Origin: Actinomucor elegans
Taxonomy: Eukaryota > Mucoromycota > Mucoromycetes > Mucorales > Mucoraceae
Reading direction: 5' to 3'
Assembly: GCA_026027325.1 (NCBI GenBank)
Contig: JAMSLZ010000007.1
Span: 1,054,001 to 1,118,000, forward strand
Length of the DNA: 64,000 bases
Shown here: piece after piece, positions 22,850 through 35,685 of the stretch
Position numbering within the stretch: the stretch's first letter is position 1
Layout of the letters: the number at the start of each line of letters is the position of its first letter
Notes under the pieces: model-generated
Databases searched by the model: none
What the model was told of the DNA's origin: nothing
What the model saw: only the letters and a program-made list of their open reading frames with translations
Made by a program: the position numbers and the translations under genes

Positions 22850-23786
22850 TTAAATATCCTTGGTATTGGCAGTAATCAATGCTATTTCCTCAGGCTGGTT
22901 TAGTAAAGATGAAACCACGTTCTTTCTTGTAGTTAATCTTTTCTTGGCAAGTTGACGAAAGCAGATCGACATGAGTAAATACAAAAAGATAAATGCAGTC
23001 AATACATAGAGAAACAAAGTATTGGATTCCTGCGCAATAACTGTTCCTGGCTCGTGTTCTACTTCCATAATCGTATGCGTAGTTGTTGCTGTTTCTATTG
23101 TCTTTGTGGCTGTTACGACTGACTCGGTGGTAGTTACTTGCTTGACTACTTTTCTTGTAATATTGAATTCTTTTTCTGGGATCAAGTGAAAATTATCATA
23201 ATCAATCTAAGCATAAACTAGATTAAGGAAACAGTGTGATATATTCCGAGAACAGGCACTTACTACTACCATGCCTAAAAGCTTCAGTTCTGTCAATGGC
23301 TTGGTGGCTACCATGTTCCAGCCAACATTCACAGGCCATTCTTTTAATTTAGGATCAATATGGCCGATAACTGCCAAAGAATCTGGTTCAATCTTATCTT
23401 CTTCGTCTTGATCGTCGTCACAAGCAACTGACGTAAACAGTTGCTCGTCAAAGTCTTGAAATTCGCCTATCGTTTTGTTTGTATGTTTATCCTTGACAAG
23501 CAGGACAATGCCTTGATACGCGTAACGTCCAGTCAGTTTAATGCTAACAAGAGAAGATGAATCAGCTGAAATTTGCACCCCATAACAATCTGGGCAGGTT
23601 GATTGAGAGGGACCATGACCGATGGTGGCCATTTTATTCATATTACACTATGTAATCTAATCAGTTTTTTTTTTCTCAACTCATTTCCCTACAAAAATAA
23701 ATATTACTTACAGTTCCGGGTGCACTTGGATATGCACTGATGAGTGTTAAACATTGAGCAAGTAATGCGCTGATAATTAATATCAT
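22850..23786 (-). CDS. Secreted or membrane-anchored Reeler-domain protein
   Basis: Three exons on the minus strand: 23786-23712, 23647-23264 and 23206-22850, giving 271 residues. A signal peptide (M-I-L-I-I-S-A-L-L-A-Q-C-L-T-L-I-S-A) is followed by Y-P-S-A-P-G-T-C and G-H-G-P-S-Q-S-T-C-P. This is the typical opening of a Reeler (reelin N-terminal) domain. The rest of the domain fits too: G-R-Y-A-Y-Q-G-I-V-L-L-V-K-D, G-E-F-Q-D-F-D-E-Q-L-F, a C, then G-H-I-D and W-N-M-V-A. Residues about 150-205 form a Thr-rich stalk and are followed by one transmembrane helix (L-F-L-Y-V-L-T-A-F-I-F-L-Y-L-L-M-S-I) and a basic cytosolic tail. Exon 2 starts at the acceptor at 23648, the only one that avoids in-frame stops. 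The likely location is the cell surface; function is unknown. Confidence 0.8.
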
Positions 23787-25907
23787 TTCATTAGATTTAT
23801 GAATAATGTCGTTGAAGAGAGAAACCCAAGCCCATTTTGAATGCTACACCACCAGCTTTAAATAATCGAAATTTTGATTGGACAGCAGGTATCAGATTAT
23901 TAAGTGATGAGTTGGACACGGTTTTAACATGAATACGATAGAAAGCAGTTTTCAGGCATAATAAACGTATCTACCCTCCAAGGATTTAAGCTAGATATAG
24001 AAACCGGAGGCAGAAGGCGTTATGCATTAGCCAGCTCAAATGTATGTGTTCTCCAAAATGGAAACGAAGCGAGCTTAATTATTACAGTACACTATGTAAT
24101 AAAGCTCTAATAGATGAACCAGCTCTTTCAGAATTTAGACTACCGATTAAATATGAATAGATCAAAATTGTCGAAAGATGTAGAGATTGACAATTTTAAC
24201 TTTAAAATGTATGCAATTAACCAAAAATCATTAAGAAAGCTCTTTTTATAAAGTAAAATAGAGGGTATATTAAGTAACGAAACTGAAATTTTTGCCTGTC
24301 TGTGTAATACGTTAAGTCACATTGAAATGTTTCTAATGTAGACTGTGAACACCCAAAACTATTGGATTTCGTTCTAATTATTCAAGTAGGTACTGTCGGT
24401 ATTGGAATAGCAAGTTACTTTTGCAGAATGCTGATCTTGAATGTCGATCAGTAAAGATCACAAATAATTGATAATGATGTATTGGCATAGTTATCTCATT
24501 TAATTTCGGTCGAACGTTATATCTGGTAGTAATGCTTTACCTGACTATTTAGTAGAATATCTATTTTATTTTTCATATAATGAATGTCTTTTGAATTTAA
24601 CGTTGAGTAATGAACCATATACATCTTTTATAGTAGTAATCTCTAAACATTAGATCTGTCCGCCGATACCGGTAGAATATCGCAGCTAACAGTTGTTCTG
24701 AACTCTGAAATGAATTGTTTCATCTGCTAGGATTTTTATTTGATCACAGTATTATAAATATATTTCATTGCTCTAAATAAGAACAATGAATTTTGTGTAT
24801 TTTTTATATATAATATAAGTCAGTCTTATGCTCGCTATACTGCCATTACCCTCTAGCCTCTTCTCTGGGGCCTCTAAGTGGGAGAGGTTTGTGTTCAGTT
24901 TTCGATGAGACCAACGATTGTAAATTAATCCCAAACTTCTTATAGGCCAAGACATATGTTTTACACTATGGCGCATGCTACATGCTTTTTCTGTAGATCA
25001 AGTGATATATTTATTCTACGAGTATGTTGTATGCTTTTCTTACAGTTAACATCCATGGCTTTTTTCATGGAGTGTATTAATGCTTTTACTATACACCAAG
25101 GTGTATGCTTACTCTATTAGAATGTGTTTAATTCGGGTATAGGAAACACTGTTACCCTCTAATACCTCGTGGCTTATCTAACTCGAATTAATATTGATTT
25201 GGTTAGGGATGACGCTAGAATTATGATCACATTTCTAAAACAAAAAAACCCAGTTTTTTATTCACGACAGTTCAGTCATTTAAAGGAAATAAAGAGCAAT
25301 ATTAACCTCTCTAGATGCAAAGTTAAATTCTGCAAAAATTAAATTCTGACATATTTAAGAGATTAATGCCTATTTATCATTAAAAAGTGGCACCAAAATG
25401 CATGGCTTGATTCTGAATGAAGAACCAAGGAAATTGTATTTCATACACCGCACCACATTTAGAAATCGACCTACTTCTGTATGATATTACAGACGTTTTA
25501 GAAATACAATCCATAATCCAACATCCCAAGATATATATTATATTGATATATATATATATATATATATTTAAAAAAAATGAACCCCGTAACAAACTTAAAA
25601 GATCGTGCCAGCTTACACAGAGTGTCGCAGCAACTGTAATGTGCTGTGTTTCCAAGATCTCAATTGTCAACAATAATGTCGTGATATTACTACTGGAGGG
25701 TAGCAAAATAGAATTAATGTGTCGCTTTAAACTGTGAGTAATATATTTAAATAAACTTTCAAACACAAGGAGTTCGGCACCATTATAAAGTAATTATCGA
25801 AAGCATAGCCAAGCTTTGCTCAAGATCAAAAGCTAAGGATATACATTTCAAATAATGAAAAATCAATAGATGTTTATTGATATTTGAAAAAAAACGATAT
25901 CATAAAT
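23787..25907. other. Intergenic, no gene recognised
   Basis: About 2.1 kb upstream of the Reeler gene and downstream of the KH gene. It holds an (AT)n run at 25541-25567. The overlapping opposite frames around 25380-25766 are mirror artefacts without family features. Confidence 0.55.
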
Positions 25908-26888
25908 TTAATTTTGACGCAAGTTTAATCTATTCTTTTCTGTCTCAAGTCGAGAATACAATAGATAAAGAGCCATTTGGTTACTTTCTGGAGTACCAGT
26001 GATGGTAACTAGTCTTTCATTTGTATCCCCATGAGGATCAGCAATTTTGATATGACTTCCACTTAATTGTCTAATTTCATTGATCTTACTTCCGCCTTTA
26101 CCAATAATACAGCCCACCTATTACACATGTAGAGATTAGTATATGTATATTAAAGCCATTGCTGTTAATAACACTTACCATTTCATTAGGAATAAAGATC
26201 TGCTGAGCTTGTGATGAAGCAGCCATACCAGCCATGCCAGCCATGCCCATTCCGCCCATACCGTTCATAGCACCCATAGTAGACATAGCATTCATAGTAT
26301 AATCAGCCTGTCTAGAATTAGGCATATTACCATAACCTCCTGCAGCAGCGGCAGCAGCGGCGGCGGCAGCCGCTGCAGGGTTTCCACCATAATAGAACTG
26401 GCTTGGATTATTCATTGGCATACCTCCCATGGGCATCATACCACCATAGCCCATAGCAGCGGCAGCAGCAGCGGCGGCGGCAGGATTATTATTATTTCTC
26501 ATATTCATATAACCATTGTTATTACCTCGACCATTGTTATGCATTGGCACAGGTCGATAAAGCACCATGTTTGGGGTAGGACGATCTTGTAGATCAACCA
26601 AAATTTTGGCAATACGTTGGATGGCTTGCTGAATGGAAGAAGGTGTACCTTGCACAGTAATTGTACGTTCAGTTGACAAAGGTAAAGGTTCTTCAGACGC
26701 ATTTAAGCGAGCACCACTAGCATCTTGAATGGATTTGATAACGCTACCACCTTTACCGATCAATGTACCCATTCTGTTGTCTAGTACCAGTAGTTTAAGA
26801 AGCAGTGTTTGTTCACCATGAGCATTACTTTCTTCGGGTTGCGTATGTTCAGATATAATCTTTTCACCAACCAAAGCATAAGCCTATA

Positions 26889-26920
<32 letters not shown>

Positions 26921-27494
26921 TGATGAGCTCTTGGTCCTATATCATTTAAAATCATGCATTTACCTTGGCCACGGCTTGAATGGGACCTGAAACTGTTAAA
27001 ATTCTTTCATAAGCTCCAGGCACGATTTCAGAGATTGTAACGCGAGCAGAAGACAATTCGCGTATATCACTCACGTTTTTACCGCCACGACCGATAATAA
27101 CACCAGCATCCTTTGTACCAACTAATGATCTTATAGCTACTTGTCCTCTAAAATCATTTCCTTGAGATTGTTCTTCTTGTGAGTCTGATGGTTCAGCTTT
27201 GATAGCTTCATGACGCGGTTTATCGTCTAATTCGTCTTCTGATTCTTGTTCTTCCCACTTCTTTCTTCGGCTACTTGGCTTTTCGGACGCGTGTTCTTTA
27301 TTGTTGTTGTTGGTCTCTTCAGCAGAAGGAATAAAATGAGGTGCCTTTGTCTCGGGATCTGGGACTGCTAGTCTTTTAGGATGGCGGTCTTCGTGACCAT
27401 CTCGCTCATAGTCTGAATCCCACTCTTCATCTTCAAAGCGAGGTCTTTTGGATCTATCAATAGGGGAGCCACCGTTATTTTCGTTATCTGACAT
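25908..27494 (-). CDS. Three-KH-domain RNA-binding protein (hnRNP K/PCBP-like)
   Basis: Three exons on the minus strand: 27494-26964, 26883-26179 and 26117-25908, giving 481 residues. The acidic and basic N-terminus (to about 118) is disordered. The KH domains are marked by their G-x-x-G loops: G-V-I-I-G-R-G-G-K-N (about 131), G-T-L-I-G-K-G-G-S-V (about 215) and G-C-I-I-G-K-G-G-S-K (about 413). Between KH2 and KH3 lies a low-complexity spacer with two polyalanine runs and Gly-Met repeats (G-M-G-G-M-G-M-A-G-M). The third intron boundary falls right at the start of KH3. The first intron (26884-26963) holds (CA)n and (TA)n. The family binds C-rich single-stranded RNA and controls mRNA stability, splicing or translation; yeast Pbp2 and fission yeast Rnc1 are relatives. 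Confidence 0.92.
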
Positions 27495-29628
27495 CTAGAG
27501 TGGAGTTAGTTTATTTTATTTATTTTTGTGGAATAAGTCATTCTTGAGAAATATACCTTTTTTTTGTATGAAATGGTTTGAAAGATTAGAAGAAAATGTT
27601 AATAGATAAAAGAGGGTAAGAATTTCTTTTTTGTGTTGTGTAAATGAGGATAGATGATTTTGTGTTCTTCTGGGAAGGAAAGAAATGAAAAGTGTAAGGA
27701 TATGTCATTATTAAAGATATGCTCTTCCATGAAAAAGAAAAGGATAATTCAAGTGACTAATGTCATTGAAAGTATTCTTTCTTTCATGTTTGGAATTTAA
27801 AGGAAAAAGATTTGATAAATACCAGTGAATTTGAAGTACAAGTGCCTGTTAGGAGGGAATGAGTTGGAAAATGAGTTGATCAAGCTGTTAATTGCCAGGG
27901 TTTTTTTTTCTTCAAGTAGATTAAAAAAAACTGCAAAAAAAATGTAATGCTCGCTCGCCACCTTCTGGTTTTACGCGGAGTCTTCACTATAATAGCAGTG
28001 CCTCCTTGTGACTGAAACCTTCAGGTTCGCCGAGATCCGAGATGGCTGTGACCGTTTTTTGAATAATTTGATTGTTTAACGTTGGTCAGAAGAGCTATGT
28101 CGCCACTAGCTTTATTTGATAAATCAGCTCGCTTACGTATAACTAGGCTTTAGCAATAACTAGTTACAGCATCGTCGTCAGAAAACTTCGAGGGTATAAA
28201 CGCGTATAAGTTATATTGGCAATTAAATCTTGGGATATAACTTCATAAATCATCCTGGAGAACACAAGATCGAATATATGCGCACGACGCGTAATAAGGC
28301 TTCTTTTTCATAATAATAGCAATGTATGGATAAGTAATATGATTAGAAATGTGTATCATTTATTGCTAATCATGAACGAAGATTGCGCTACAATTAAATA
28401 AAGGCTCCAACAGATGCAGCATATTCTGAGCTTAAAGTACTAATTAGATACAACATTTAACAGAGATCAATCAGAATTCTACAGATCAATAGCTTTAGTT
28501 TATGATATATGTGTCATTTACTACCAATTAGTACTGTAAGACAAAATCGTTGTAATTTAGTCGACTAATCTATTCTGAACACAGAATAATCATCTATTGT
28601 GGCATTATATATTTCGCTTACATGAAGTGTACGTAATTTACTTGTAGTCATTGCTATATAGAATTAATATTACTCTTCACTTAAATAGCAATCTAATTAA
28701 TCTAGATACAACAATTGATTCGGAGCATGGACTAGCATCAAACACGACATTAGGAATTGTCCAAAGATCTAACTCAAGAAGAGTGGTTTCCAAATGTACA
28801 AATTTGTGTTTCAAAGACAAAAGTTTTTATTGGTTATCGGAGATACTTTCTGAATTTAAACTCCCTCCCGAAACGACTGATGGAACTTTAGTACATCTAT
28901 TAAAAATTGCGAGACATCTGAAGTAAACTCATTTTTTTTGACAAGAGAGAAAACGCGAGAATCGATTTATTAATAGTGATGGGGGATTTGGAGAACTGAA
29001 AGTGTCAGTGCTCTTGTGCTACCAAATCAGAAACTGGTCCGATCATACTTGTCATTGCTTATTCATAAAAAAAACCTGTCATTTCACCGGGAAAGCACGA
29101 CTCTAGTGATTAGTGTTTTAGGTATTTAATAAAGAGGGATGCCTGAGAGTAATTTATGGGCAACTCACGAGCCATTCGTGTTAATATCAGGAATTATTGG
29201 AATTTGTTTCATATATAGATATCTTTTCCCGGTCTCTTTTGTTTTTTCCTGATAAAATGATTGAAGTAGTTTTACTTTTGGTTGCATTAAATGTCAAAAC
29301 GGAAAGGGTTTTCACTCTCTTTTTTTCACTTTTTTTTATCACTTTTTTAACAAGGTTGTTTTGGTAAGTGCTATTTCCACATGGAAAAATGATGTACGAC
29401 CATGCGATTGACGTTATGGATCGGAATCAAACTATATTTGAAATGGAGAACAATGGACTTTTATAACTAAATCCGCTTTCCTTTTTTTTTTATGAACCAA
29501 CCTCATTTCGACATTTCGACTTTTTTAAACAATGTTTTTGTTTTTCCACTTAAAGAGCTAAAAGAAAAAAGTGAACCCCATCTATTAAGAACCTGTCAAT
29601 TTCCAACAAGCAAATCATATAGGTGGCC
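27495..29628. other. Intergenic between divergent KH and medusa-like genes
   Basis: A 2.1-kb region containing both promoters. Pyrimidine-rich and A-rich tracts flank both start codons. A 91-codon frame at 28651-28926 begins with TTG and has no recognisable motif. No RNA gene was seen. Confidence 0.55.
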
Positions 29629-31315
29629 ATGTCACAAAGTAAGCTTAATCATGGTAACAATGGCTTTAATAACAAGTTGATAGGCTTCGACTTAGCACCA
29701 GATGATAAATGGATTCCTCAGCCATCAACTAACCAATTAAAACAACCTCGAATTATCGATTTCGGACCATTACAAGGTCAGCATGGAGACGCCTATCATA
29801 TTGACTTAAATATTCAGAATCTAGACGCGAACTTGCTAAGAATTGCATTTGATTCGTGTTTCACAACATGTCATTTAACTGTGGACACGGTTACTCAAGT
29901 TTTTACAATCCATACAACTGTGCCAAACTCGAATATACTTTCCTGCGCAGACTTATCTCGAGTTCCTATCTATTTGGTTGCCGTGCAAGATAATACAAAG
30001 ATATTAGACAGCTGGTTTGTTGGTTATTTTGCTTATTATTCCAGAAAAAGAGCTTCTGCTGAATTTGATATGCCAATGACAACCGAAGAAGTTTCCAAGA
30101 GATCAAGACAAGGTACTATTATTATTATTATTATTATTTAATAGCACGAACAATGGCTAACCATGTTTATAGATCCACTGGCATCTCCATACTATCCGAC
30201 TTCTTCGACTTACTATACTTTGTCACATCCTCCCTATGTTGGTTTACCACCAGCACAGCCTTCATCAAGACAAAGAGAATATTTTGAAGGTAAAACTCGC
30301 AAGTCAGCTAGATTTAAACACTTACTAAGTTAATATGGTAGATCCTACATTGATGGGATATGGGGCCACGAACTATAGACAAACTGATCCAAGTAGCTTT
30401 CAATCTCCATACGAATCTACAAGTTACCTGCCAAACCCACCATCAAATGCACCTTTACCGCATCAGCAACAACAGCAACAGCCGCAGCCTCAGCAGCCAG
30501 ATCCATATATAATGCCAATGATGGAAACAATGCCGCAACATCAACCACCTCCTCCATCAGCAGTAGCACCATCCACATCTTCAAACATAATGCCTGCCAC
30601 ATCAGCAACGCCTTCCATACAAATGAAGCCATTGTCTTTACCTTCAGTGACTTCACCAGGCTCCAGCTATCCTCTTACTGTCTCACAAACCTCTCCCGTA
30701 ACCCAAACTACGACAGCAGCTAATCCTTTTGCTAATTTACTCAACAAAGCCAATCTACGTGTAGAAGGCAATCTAGAGGACGTGATAAAAGACTGGACAC
30801 CCGAAGAATGGGAAAACCAACGAAGGCTCGTTCGATTCTGGCGCCGTCAAGAAGGTAACGAAGTTACCTGTCGATTTGAAACTTTTCAACTGCCTGCCGA
30901 AAAATCTAAACAGCCAGACATGAGTAAGATCATCGTTGTCTCATGTATCTATTGGAAAGCCAGAAATGATTATTTTATTACCTCGGTTGATTGTATTTAT
31001 CTCTTGGAAAACTTAATCGGCGTTAAATTCACTGTGGAAGAAAAGAACAGAGTGAGACGTAACTTGGAAGGCTATAAGCCTTTGACTGTCAGCAAACTAA
31101 AGCCCGAGTCCGCAGAATTCTTCAAGTTAATTATGGGTTTTCCTAATCCTAAACCTCGCAATATTGAGAAGGACGTTAAAGTATTTCCTTGGTCAACACT
31201 TGGTGTGGCGCTCAAGAAAATCATTAGCAAGTATACAGCAAGTTATAGTAGCACGGCAAGCGTCAATTATGATGTGTTGACTTCAACTACATCTCAAGAT
31301 TCTTCATCAATTTAA
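29629..31315 (+). CDS. Medusa-like transcriptional regulator (DUF7082 family)
   Basis: Three exons, 29629-30112, 30173-30289 and 30342-31315, give 524 residues. The ATG at 29629 (M-S-Q-S-K-L-N-H-G) is used because the frame upstream needs a GTG start. The N-terminal part (about 20-145) is globular. The middle is rich in Pro, Gln and Ser, including a polyglutamine stretch. Residues about 340-505 hold the highly conserved C-terminal block: W-T-P-E-E-W-E-N-Q-R-R-L-V-R-F-W, S-V-D-C-I-Y-L-L-E, V-E-E-K-N-R-V-R-R-N-L-E-G, M-G-F-P-N-P-K-P-R-N and D-V-K-V-F-P-W. This block is shared with Aspergillus MedA and Magnaporthe Acr1, which control spore-bearing structures. A nuclear regulator of development is the likely role here. 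Confidence 0.88.
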
Positions 31316-31929
31316 ACTTTGGTTATTGTCTCTCTGTCTGAGAAAAAAAAACGGCAATATATCGACAGCACTAATTACTTATTCTCTAAAATCTAATCTA
31401 TGTATCCTATGTACTTGAAACACTATTAATTACTATTATTACTATTTGACAAGTATCCAATTTTTCTAATGACTAATCACTTATTATATTATATATATAT
31501 ATATCTGTAATAACTACTTAATAACAATACTTATATAAAACCTTACATTTAATCTACTATTACTTTTACTAAAGCCTACTGAATACCTAAATTTTTATAA
31601 ACAAGATTCAATAATCTATAGATCTTCCGACCAATTCTAGTCAAATATGACATTTGATTAGCATTATTGTATACTCACAATTACATTTTGCAGCCCCAAT
31701 AGCGCCACCCTTCAATGAACTATACATAGAAAAACTTGAATACAATCACATATGTTCTTTTTTTTTTCTTCCTTATTTTGGACTGACTGTATACGGAATG
31801 ATAAACATTATGAGATTTATTTAATTATGACTTTACAAGGAAACTACAATGATTATAAGCTGATATATTACAAGCAAAAAAAGAAAAAAGAAAAAAAAAG
31901 CTATTATACTACTGCTATGTTACAAATAT
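31316..31929. other. Intergenic between convergent genes
   Basis: AT-rich 3' regions of two convergent genes, with a (TA)n run at 31488-31504 and A/T homopolymers. No gene seen. Confidence 0.6.
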
Positions 31930-33971
31930 TTATTTACATCCACATATATGCGATGTAATCAGGTTCTTAATATAAGAAAGATATGGCGCTTGGGATGCAT
32001 AGGCGTACGTTGAATTATCTCCAATTCCACTCAGTTTATCCTCCAGTACTCGACTCAACACACGATGGTCTCTCTCAGCCCTTTCGCGCACATGTATATT
32101 GGCTGCCGTTGATAATAGTTTCAATAAATCTACACACATTGTGATCCAATGCAGTTCAATAGCGCAAGGCATAACAGCAGAAAGTGCCTTAAATAGCTGT
32201 GTGGCTGCGTTTGAACATATGGATGCGATTAGGATGGCCCGGTCGCCGTCCATTTTATTGAAAGCAGCAGCAGTCAGATTTGTTTTATGAGGCGATTGCA
32301 TTAATCTCGACTGCAAGTTCATCCAATAGATATAAAAGACCACATTAAATCGCAATATGCAAGGATCTCGACAGGCTTCTACACAGGTTGGATCCATAAG
32401 TTGATAAGGGCCAGATCCCAGCCGTAGTGCCACAGGTATACTATCCCACATGTGTAATAGGTTATATTCAAAGTATTGTAGAATATTGGAAGGTATCGAA
32501 TCGATGGTGCCTGCTAGTAACCCAAGCCCAGCAAGCTCAATCTCGTTGTCTTTGCCCAATCCTGCTGAGTTGATCGTTAATCGAAACGTGTATTTAAAAC
32601 AAAGTACTGCTCGTGTTAATTGATCATCTAATGATTCGCATGGCAAAGGCGTTGGTAACCCTACTTCAAGATGGTGACTGAAGCTAGACAACTCTTTGGT
32701 TCCATCGTATAGCATGCGCATATTAAACTCTAGAAATCGGACAATGTAAAACAGTCGCTTCCAAACTTCAGCCTTGATCGCTTCTTCTTTTGTAGTGAAT
32801 TGCTTGCGATTAGCATAAGTAGATTTCAATTGAATAATCATATGCCAGCATATGCTTGATTGAAATCGGGCCTCAGCGCTCTTTAATCCATGTAGACTAC
32901 TAAAACAAGTAAGCCATAAGGCCAAACAGAGCTCAATGCAAGGCTCTGACTCAAACAATACGTCCTGTAGCATTTCCCTGGCTTGTAAGCGACACGCTTC
33001 TGCAAGTTGTTCTCTGGTAAATGGAAACCCATCCAAATCAATATGCACACAGGAAGAATAGGCGACTACGGCAGCCATTGCTGTGGACAGTAATGAATCA
33101 GGGTCTTGGCAAAGTATAGGGTAGTGATAGCTATGTATCAACACAGGATTCATCAATGCGTGACAGTTGAAGTAAGTTTTAATCATCTGTAGCTTGAGAA
33201 ATCGCATTTGCTTTGATAATAGTTCGGTTTTGTTCTGGTCAATCAACATCAGCACCTTGGGTGATATGTTTTGTGGAGGTAATGTTTGAGATGATCTGTT
33301 ACTAAACATGTTGTAAACCAAACGTTCAAAATGCATCATCTTGTTGGTTACTGTCAAGGATTGTCTAGCCCCTGTTTCCGAAAAGTTTCGATCTATTTCC
33401 TGATCATACACAAACACCGAAAAAGCTTCTTTTAAGAAGGCTGATAGGTCGGACATGGATCGTATTGAGGTTTGTAGATGAATGCCTCGGTTGTTACTGG
33501 TAATTGTTAATTCCCACTGTGAAGAGCTGTATTTTGGTAAGAGTTTCAAGTTTTGGCAATGGTTGGGTTCAACACACTGGCATTCTGCTGCTGCTGTTGC
33601 TTCTGTTGCTGCTGCTGTCGTTGCTGCAGTGTTGTTTTTTAGTTGAGAAAGCTGCAACTGAATTATTTGAGTTTGCTCTTCTAATAGCCAGATAGCATCA
33701 AACAATTTATTTCGCTTTGCTGGAGATACTATCGGTTTATATATTTTGGTGGGTTTCTCAGTAACTTTGTAAATGCAATCGAGATCGAGTTTATGACATC
33801 GCTCGCATTTGTCGATGCCAAAGTTGACGCACTTGCGTCTATGTGTTCTACAGTTCTCACCTAGATTTTATATCAGACATAATTTTATATGATAAGACTT
33901 TTTTTTTTTTTCTATTTTTCTATTTTACATGGTTTATTTCTCTTCTGTCGAATAGTAAACGAATCCTTCAT
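31930..33971 (-). CDS. Zn2Cys6 fungal transcription factor
   Basis: Two exons on the minus strand, 33971-33929 and 33860-31930, give 657 residues. The intron splits the first zinc-cluster cysteine codon. Joined, the cluster runs P-C-E-N-C-R-T-H-R-R-K-C, seven residues, then C-E-R-C-H-K-L-D-L-D-C, the exact C-x2-C-x6-C-x7-C-x2-C-x6-C pattern. A coiled-coil-like helix follows (L-L-E-E-Q-T-Q-I-I-Q-L-Q-L-S-Q-L), interrupted by an alanine/threonine run. The remaining 500 residues are helical, as in the fungal-specific transcription factor middle region (S-S-C-V-H-I-D; A-C-R-L-Q-A-R-E-M-L; L-C-L-A-L-W-L-T). The protein should act in the nucleus, binding CGG-type sites, usually as a dimer. Its regulated pathway cannot be read from the context. 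Confidence 0.92.
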
Positions 33972-34421
33972 ATCTTGAGAAAACGGTTCTGGAAAAGTAA
34001 AAGAGGAAGAAAAAAAAAAAAAAAAGAACAGGAAAAGATAGACATGCATCGTTAAGACTCCGCGTTATTTATTACTAGAACGAGTTGATAAGCAGCTCCA
34101 AGAAAATGGTCTTTGTACCTCTTGATTATCTATAAGTGGATTACCATTGATAGTAGTCTAGTTTATTTATCAACTTGAAGAGTCTCCTGAATAATACAAT
34201 CAGATTTAGTTGGTTAGTATATGCAGTGTTACAGATTAATCTGGTGGCTGTAGGCGTGTTAAAAAAAATTGCATTCGTGTTTATTATTTGTAATTTAGAT
34301 GGGTTACCATGTTTTCTTTGGATTGAATTAAAAACAAAAATTACACTAAGCAGGTAATCTGTATAATTTTTTTTTAAAGAATATATACATTGGAAGGATA
34401 AAGAAAAGCCAAAGAACGAGC
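33972..34421. other. Intergenic, no gene recognised
   Basis: Promoter side of the Zn2Cys6 gene and 3' side of the homeodomain gene. It holds poly-T and poly-A runs. Overlapping opposite frames at 34141-34425 have no family features. Confidence 0.55.
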
Positions 34422-35685
34422 TCAATTATTTGCTTTCAAATAGCTCTTCATAGAATGGTGATTGTAAACTAACTGTGGATGTCTAGTAGACAATTCCTTG
34501 AACTGTTCTAATTTCTTTGGATACCGACGTCTTGCGTTTTGAAACCAAGTGGAAACTAAGTATGATTAGATCAAGTCTATTCTTCTTTGTTCTTTTTTAC
34601 TTACTCTGTACAATTGACTTTGCTGTTTTCTCAGCTAGTTCTTTTTTACATTGATTGGATGGTGCCTTTCCATGGTTGACTAGGAACCAATCCATTAATA
34701 GGTCGATGGTGTCTACTTGGTAGTTTTTTCGAGTCTTTCTATTACTATCATTGATAGGATTCTCTTCTTCAGCTTGTCGCTTTCTTTTCTTGCTTCTTCT
34801 GCTACTTTCCTTTGTCTTCAGCTTCTCATGGGCCATGCCACGTAGCCTCCTTATTTCTGTATGATAGATATTGTTGTCATTGTCGAAAGCACATTGTATT
34901 TCTTTTTTATACTCTTTTCTTATCTTTCTAAATGTATTGTTGTATTTTGTAAAAGAAACCTGAGCTTGTATCAAATCATTCAGTTCTGTTATCAACTTTA
35001 TGAGTCTTGTTTCTGCTGTTTGGGATGCAGCTAGGGTTGAGAATCCTTCACCTTGTTCTGGTAAACTGACTGAATTGGTTTCAACAGATGAGGCATCTTC
35101 TTCTTCGTAATTATTTAGAAAAAGGTCATTTGATGTTTTGCGCTGTTGCACTATGGGTTCACAGAAACTGGCGGATGTACTGGTGATACCCGAGTTGAAG
35201 TGATGTTCCACGGGAGCCGAGTTCTCATCAAAAAACCCAAGTGGATTTTCATCAAATATAATCTCGGACTGAGATATAGCTGATGAGGGTAACATACCAT
35301 AATGATTGAAACTACCTTCATCGAACGGTATGGGATTTGGCAATAAGCCATCATGTGTAGTGGTAGAAAAGAACTTGTCATCCAAATTAGAATATGGTGA
35401 TCGAACAGTTTCAACGTTAAGTCCTCCAATGGTGCTACTGCATTTCAATAGACTTGTCTTTTGCTGTAGAGATAATTGAAACCAATGACTGTCATTTGAT
35501 GCTGGTATGATGGATGTGTCTTTACTGGATGTAAGTATAATATCTTGAGGATTGATAGCTATTGTATTCATTGTAGTGCTGTCACTTAATGTAGCAGGCG
35601 GAGGTATGGCAGGGCTAAATAGATCATAACCAAATCTCATTAATTTTACATCAAACAGACTCTCATTTACTATTGAAATGTCCAT
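34422..35685 (-). CDS. Homeodomain transcription factor, atypical (TALE/HD1-like)
   Basis: Two exons on the minus strand, 35685-34605 and 34555-34422, give 404 residues. The intron lies inside the homeodomain, before helix 3. After joining, the C-terminal part shows I-D-L-L-M-D-W-F (helix 1), A-P-S-N-Q-C-K-K-E-L-A-E-K-T (helix 2) and S-T-W-F-Q-N-A-R-R-R-Y (helix 3), the invariant W-F-x-N-x-R core. By my count the helix 1-2 loop is two residues longer than in a 60-residue homeodomain and one shorter than in true TALE proteins. Upstream are a basic nuclear signal (R-R-S-K-K-R-K-R-Q) and a helical region; the N-terminal half is Ser-rich and disordered. The start is uncertain: 35694 is equally possible. 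Fungal HD1 mating proteins share this look, but no partner HD gene is next to it. Confidence 0.85.

Noticed and set aside
28651..28926. 91-codon plus-strand frame
   Set aside because: Starts with TTG, has no motif and no plausible splice partner; too weak to call a gene.
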